Of a stretch of 64,000 nt of DNA, positions 59,648 through 64,000 are shown piece after piece. The DNA is from a virus, in IMG/VR virus record IMGVR_UViG_3300042542_004122, positions 1 through 64,000 of that record. One strand, given 5' to 3'. Each line of letters opens with the position of its first letter. Within the stretch, counting starts at the first letter, position 1. The position numbers were made by a program, and so were the translations under genes. Under the pieces are notes generated by a model. That model made no database searches and was not told the DNA's origin. It saw nothing but the letters and a program-made list of their open reading frames with translations.

Positions 59648-61010
59648 TCTACAAAAACTAACTCTAGGTAGGCTTTTGGCTACTAGAGATAACGATTTCT
59701 ATTCAAAACTTATGCCGGAATATTTCTCTGGCATGAGTCTTGTGCTATTTGATAAGATTAAAAACTTCTATAAGGCTAATCTTAGACTGCCTAGCATAGA
59801 AGAATTACTAATTGTACATAAAGATGTTGCTTTACAAGACTATATTGATACTCAGATTCTATCTGATACTAATAAGTACGAAACTATTGCTAATGCATTT
59901 CTAGTAGGTCAGTTACAAGATCATTATGTAAGAGAAGATACTATCAGATTTCTAGACAAGTTTATGGATGATTTTGAAAACTATGAAAAAGTAGAAATCA
60001 TTGATAAACTGCAAGAACACGTTTTACAACTTAATAAAGCGTCTCCATCAGTAGATGAACTATTTGATGTAGGAGAATTAGAATTCTTTCCTAAAGGAGA
60101 CGACTTTACCCTATATCCATCAGGTCTTAGTACTGAATATGATTCAGTTAATGGAGGATTTGCTCTTCAGGAACTAGTCCTTCTAGGCGGTCGTAGAGGT
60201 AGTGGAAAATCTATTATAAGTTTGAATTGCGCCTTTAATCGTTTCAAACAAGGCGCTACTGTAGCTTTCTTTACCATTGAAATGAGATACAAAGAGGTAT
60301 ACGATCGACTTCTATCTATAATTAGTGAAGTTCCATTTCTGGATATCTATAGAAACGAACTAAAAGAAGATCAAAAGTTAAGAATACTTCAAGCTAAGGT
60401 AAATACTTTTTATCAGCCAGAACCAGAGCTTTTAAAGCTAGTAGATGAAACTACTAGAACTAAAGACTTTGATAGGTTTGAACTAGAGATGAAAAATCGA
60501 AAGTTTCCTATGAAAGATAATAGGTTCTTTCTGATAGACGATGAAAGCTTGAATCTTTCTAGAATAGATCACTATTGTAATCTATTCAGTAGTAAATATC
60601 CTAACTTTAATATGGCTGTAGTTGACTACATCAACATCATTAAGATACCAGATCAAAAAGACTGGAAATCTCAGATCGTATTGTCAGACAGCTTGAAATC
60701 TGTAGCAAGAAAGTATAATATAACAGTGCTTTCTCCTTTCCAGATTGATTCTTCTGGAGAAGCGCGATTTGCAAAAGGTATCTTAGATTTCGCAGACAGA
60801 GCTTTTAGCTTCATGCCTGTAGATCAGGAAAAAGATCCTAATAAACTGAAAATGTTAACCTCTAAGATAAGAAATGGTAAAACGATTAACTTTGAAGTAT
60901 TCATGAACTGGCCTTGTGTTAAGATTGACCCAAGCCAGAGTAAAGTAATTAATGAACAGCTTCTACCCGGTGAGAGATACGGATCAGAAGAATCATCAAA
61001 GGATTTATAA
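59640..61010 (+). CDS. DnaB-type replicative helicase
   Basis: 456 aa, TTG start with GGGAG upstream. The RecA core has LVLLGGRRGSGKSIISLNCA (Walker A), TVAFFTIEMRYKEV (H1a), MAVVDYINIIKIP (Walker B) and VLSPFQIDSSGEARF (H3 Gln). N-terminal about 170 aa is a DnaB-like collar. It is the hexameric helicase of the phage replisome, adjacent to primase and polymerase. Confidence 0.9.
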   Translation: MLDLQKLTLGRLLATRDNDFYSKLMPEYFSGMSLVLFDKIKNFYKANLRLPSIEELLIVHKDVALQDYIDTQILSDTNKYETIANAFLVGQLQDHYVREDTIRFLDKFMDDFENYEKVEIIDKLQEHVLQLNKASPSVDELFDVGELEFFPKGDDFTLYPSGLSTEYDSVNGGFALQELVLLGGRRGSGKSIISLNCAFNRFKQGATVAFFTIEMRYKEVYDRLLSIISEVPFLDIYRNELKEDQKLRILQAKVNTFYQPEPELLKLVDETTRTKDFDRFELEMKNRKFPMKDNRFFLIDDESLNLSRIDHYCNLFSSKYPNFNMAVVDYINIIKIPDQKDWKSQIVLSDSLKSVARKYNITVLSPFQIDSSGEARFAKGILDFADRAFSFMPVDQEKDPNKLKMLTSKIRNGKTINFEVFMNWPCVKIDPSQSKVINEQLLPGERYGSEESSKDL

Positions 61011-61015
61011 AATAA

Positions 61016-61873
61016 ATGGATCTTATAACTATATTAGAAGATAGAGGAATTCCTTTTAAGAAAACAAATAATCCTTCTACTATCTTAATTAAATGCACTT
61101 CTGGTTTACACGAAGATAGAGATCCTTCACTAAGCTATAACTTAGACAAAAATGTATTTAAATGTTGGAGTTGTGACTTTAAAGGCGGAGGATCTAAGTT
61201 TTTGCAATCTATAGGAATTGTAACTAGAGTTCCCATAGAAACTAAGCAAAGATTTAAAATTCAAAAGCTTAAACAGAAAGTTACGTCTTTTATTGAAAAA
61301 GACAATCTAAAGTTACCTAATAACAGGACAGAAGTAGATTTTCCGTTTAAAGGAATATCTGAAGAAGTATTGCAAGAATTTGGAACATTCCTAACTCACG
61401 AGATGGGAATGGAAGATTATATTTGCATACCAGTCTATCAATTTGGTAGACTAAGATTTATAGAAGGTCGATTAAGACTTACTAGTAGTAAAAAACCGAA
61501 ATACTTTCGTAGACCTATGGGAGCCTCTGTTACACAGATACTATTCCCATTAGATAAAATAGAACAAACAAAAGAAATTATATTAGTAGAAGGTATATTC
61601 GATATGTTAAATATGTGGCAGCACGGATTTAGAAATGTTCTATGTATATTTGGGACTCAAAATTTTGGTCCTAAAAAAGTAGAACTTCTAGATCAAATAG
61701 GAATTACTAAAGTTCATCTTCTAATGGATGGAGATTCTGCTGGTATAAGAGCTGCTGCTAGTATTCAAAAACTACTAGAACTAAATAACATAGAAGTAAG
61801 AAATATAAGCTTACCTCCAGGAAGAGATCCCGGAGATCTATCAAAATATGAATTGGAACAAGCAATAAAATGA
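61016..61873 (+). CDS. DnaG-like primase
   Basis: 285 aa. Zinc-binding CTSGLHEDRDPSLSYN and VFKCWSCDFKGGG (about 27-60), then a TOPRIM domain with ILVEGIFDML (about 184-193) and LLMDGDSAGIRAA. Shorter than bacterial DnaG because the helicase-binding domain is absent. Starts 5 nt after the helicase stop. Confidence 0.9.
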   Translation: MDLITILEDRGIPFKKTNNPSTILIKCTSGLHEDRDPSLSYNLDKNVFKCWSCDFKGGGSKFLQSIGIVTRVPIETKQRFKIQKLKQKVTSFIEKDNLKLPNNRTEVDFPFKGISEEVLQEFGTFLTHEMGMEDYICIPVYQFGRLRFIEGRLRLTSSKKPKYFRRPMGASVTQILFPLDKIEQTKEIILVEGIFDMLNMWQHGFRNVLCIFGTQNFGPKKVELLDQIGITKVHLLMDGDSAGIRAAASIQKLLELNNIEVRNISLPPGRDPGDLSKYELEQAIK

Positions 61874-64000
61874 CAAAACTAGCTTTCGTATGTGCGTCTG
61901 TCGCCGATACAACTTTAGACTCATGGCTTAAAGAACTAGCACCCACATCCCTACATTCTAAGTATGATATTAAGTACCTATGCTCATCTCCTAAGGATAA
62001 GATCCTTAAGAAAGATGTAGATCTCGAAATGACAGTACTAGATACATATCCTTATATTGTACCTGTAGGTGCCGAAGCTCTTAAGCATGTATGTGGTATG
62101 ACTGGAATAACTAAATACAATGGAACCATTGTAAAAGATAAGTATATTCCATTGATGCACCCTAATATCATATCTGTTAAACCACAGAGTAGAGATGATA
62201 TTGTTAAAGCCCTATCTACTATTTCTCAAATCGTAGATGGTAAATATAACGTAGTCGTAAATGATAAGACCCATCTGTATATAGATAATGAGGAATCATA
62301 TAATCAATATATGTCTTCTAGCTTTATAGATGCTAAAGAAGTAGTATGCGATATCGAAACTACAGGTCTATCTTTTATGGACAATGACATAATCGGGGTT
62401 GCTTTTAGTACTAAACCTCACGAAGGTGTATTTATATCTATTGATATAATTCTAAAGCATAAAGAAGAAATTAAAAATCTACTTAAAACTAAAAAGGTAA
62501 TATTCCATAACGGCAAATTCGATCAACAGTTCTTGAACTATCAACTAGGTTGGGAGTTTCCTGACTTTGAGGATACCATGCTTCTTCACTATTGCTTAGA
62601 AGAAGCCGTAGGCACGCATGGACTTAAGCCTCTAGCTATGAAATATACCGATCTAGGCGACTATGAGCGCGAACTAGACGAATATAAAAAAGCTTTTTGT
62701 AGAAAAAGCAAGCTCAAGCTCGAAGATTTTAATTATGGAATGTTACCCTTAGACATCCTAGCTCCTTATGCTTGTAAGGATGCGGATGCTTCTTTTCAAC
62801 TATACCTAAAATTCAAACCTCTTGTTGATAAGAATCCAAAATTTAAAAGTCTCTATGAGACAATTCTCCTACCTGCTAGTAAATCACTAATGGTTCTAGA
62901 GAGAAACGGAGGCCCTATTGATGTATCCTTCGCCCAAACTCTTGTAGATAACTACAAAGTAGAAATTGATAAAACTCTAAAAGAGATTTATCAAGATGAA
63001 GCTGTTGCTAGATTTGAGCGTATATATGAAAAAACGTTCAATCCCAATAGCACTATGCAACTTAGAGAACTTTTCTTTACTATTCTAAGATTAGAGCCAG
63101 TAAAGAAAACAGATTCCGGCGCTTGGTCAACAGATAAGGAAGTTCTAGAAGAACTAGATCATCCTCTATCTAATCTAATACTAGATCTTCGTAAAAAGAA
63201 AAAGATCCAAGATACATACCTTGAAGGTATTATTAGCGGATTAAGCTCTGATAAAAGACTACGTAGTGGTTTCAATATTCATGGAACTACCAGCGGACGT
63301 CTATCTAGCTCTGGAGTAATTAATTATCAAAATATTCCTCGAGACAATAAGGACATCAAAAAGATGTTTAAAGCCCGAGAGGGTTATAAGATAGTTCAGG
63401 GAGACTTGAAGACTGCGGAAGTGTATTACGCAGCAGTTCTCAGTAATGACGAATTCTTACAGAAAGCGTTCGTAGAAAAACTAGACTTCCACTCTTACAT
63501 TGCTAAACAGATTTTCAATTTGCCGTGCAAGGTAGAAGAAGTTAAAAAACTATATCCAGATAATAGACAGTGGGCAAAAGCAATTACATTCGGTATCATG
63601 TATCAAGCAGGGCCGGGTAAAATTGCAGAAACTGCTAACGTTACCTATCAAGAAGCTAAAATGTTTATTAATAAATACTTTAGAGAAGCTAGTAATCTAA
63701 AGATATGGATTGATCATGCCAATGATTTCATTGCAAGCAATGCCTATATCTATAGCTTCTTCGGCAGAAAGCGCCGACTTCCAGAGAGTAAATCTCCAAA
63801 TAGAGGCGTAGCAGGTCACGCAATTAGGTCTGGGGTTAACTTCTTAGTACAGAGTGTAGCGTCTGACATTAATCTTCTAGGTCTTGTAGATGCTATGAAA
63901 TGGATACAAGATAACAACTATCAGAAAGAGATCATACCTTTTACCGTTGTTCACGACTCTATAGTCGCGGAAGTAAGAGAAGATCTAGTTGATACCTGGG
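61870..64000 (+). CDS. DNA polymerase family A with N-terminal UDG-like domain, 3' truncated
   Basis: 710 codons visible. About 1-130 resembles uracil-DNA-glycosylase cores (VPVGAEALKHVCGMTGITKY, LMHPNIIS). 3'-5' exonuclease: VVCDIETTGLSF, FHNGKFDQQFL, ACKDADASFQLY, all carboxylates present. Polymerase motif A reads VQGDLKTAEVYYAAV instead of the usual DYSQIELR, motif B RQWAKAITFGIMYQAG, motif C VVHDSIVAEV (HDS for HDE). ATGA overlap with primase; runs off the right edge. Confidence 0.93.
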   Translation, partial: MTKLAFVCASVADTTLDSWLKELAPTSLHSKYDIKYLCSSPKDKILKKDVDLEMTVLDTYPYIVPVGAEALKHVCGMTGITKYNGTIVKDKYIPLMHPNIISVKPQSRDDIVKALSTISQIVDGKYNVVVNDKTHLYIDNEESYNQYMSSSFIDAKEVVCDIETTGLSFMDNDIIGVAFSTKPHEGVFISIDIILKHKEEIKNLLKTKKVIFHNGKFDQQFLNYQLGWEFPDFEDTMLLHYCLEEAVGTHGLKPLAMKYTDLGDYERELDEYKKAFCRKSKLKLEDFNYGMLPLDILAPYACKDADASFQLYLKFKPLVDKNPKFKSLYETILLPASKSLMVLERNGGPIDVSFAQTLVDNYKVEIDKTLKEIYQDEAVARFERIYEKTFNPNSTMQLRELFFTILRLEPVKKTDSGAWSTDKEVLEELDHPLSNLILDLRKKKKIQDTYLEGIISGLSSDKRLRSGFNIHGTTSGRLSSSGVINYQNIPRDNKDIKKMFKAREGYKIVQGDLKTAEVYYAAVLSNDEFLQKAFVEKLDFHSYIAKQIFNLPCKVEEVKKLYPDNRQWAKAITFGIMYQAGPGKIAETANVTYQEAKMFINKYFREASNLKIWIDHANDFIASNAYIYSFFGRKRRLPESKSPNRGVAGHAIRSGVNFLVQSVASDINLLGLVDAMKWIQDNNYQKEIIPFTVVHDSIVAEVREDLVDTW

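Noticed and set aside
1-64000. CRISPR arrays, insertion sequences or transposases
   Set aside because: No regularly spaced repeats with spacers and no transposase-like gene or terminal repeats were found.

Overview
The window is a stretch of an AT-rich, densely coded genome of a large tailed bacteriophage. It carries phage replication genes (NAD+ DNA ligase, DnaB-type helicase, primase, family A DNA polymerase, dNMP kinase), a holin/spanin/endolysin cassette, long runs of tiny overlapping genes (ATGA, TAATG junctions) and about 30 clover-leaf tRNA genes. A circularly permuted (two-piece) tmRNA with tag ANDNSIEEIRLAA, a form characteristic of Alphaproteobacteria, points to an alphaproteobacterial host. 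That host assignment is an inference.

Layout. 1-10.2 kb (minus strand): small-protein operons, including a family of tandem paralogs, SLOG, DUF551/DUF4326 and SWIM-like proteins, then a sulfotransferase next to an APS-kinase/nucleotidyltransferase fusion, a SleB hydrolase, a methyltransferase, a nucleotidyltransferase and a Bax-inhibitor-like membrane protein. 10.2-13 kb, 21.5-24 kb and 25.2-26.6 kb (minus): three tRNA arrays that together cover all 20 amino acids (tyrosine only by an atypical element), an initiator tRNA and an amber (CTA) tRNA. They are interspersed with small genes, tRNA-like elements and about 1 kb of structured non-coding DNA. 13.1-22.6 kb (minus): zinc-ribbon proteins, PstS under a Pho-box-like promoter, SprT-like protease, IscA/HesB carrier, carbamoyltransferase, secreted nuclease, two SpeD homologs and peroxiredoxin. 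26.6-30.3 kb (minus): a possible virion protein and the lysis cassette.

30.4-38 kb (plus): a nine-gene operon with two small membrane proteins, a large adhesin-like outer-membrane protein, CsgF, CsgG, a curlin-repeat protein, a FecR-domain protein and a CHASE2 class III nucleotide cyclase. 38-45 kb (minus): small basic phage proteins, translation factor IF-1, a PD-(D/E)XK nuclease, MT-A70 methyltransferase, RNase HI, HNH nuclease, Hsp20 with a ROSE-like leader, and Fpg. 45.1-46.7 kb (plus): ribosomal protein bS21 and the tmRNA. 46.7-53.5 kb: a glycan cluster. 53.6-64 kb: PC4-like and helix-turn-helix proteins, then the replication genes, running off the right edge inside DNA polymerase.

Two systems stand out. 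First, a translation kit (IF-1, bS21, tRNA-fMet, tmRNA, near-complete tRNA set, amber tRNA) occurs in a genome where at least ten genes start exactly 6 nt after a -10 hexamer, so their mRNAs should be leaderless. Second, a curli-type secretion and sensing operon (CsgF-CsgG-curlin-FecR-cyclase) is encoded by a phage. A recurrent phage promoter, TTGCTW-N17-TATAAT, is seen across the window and drives both tRNA arrays and leaderless genes.
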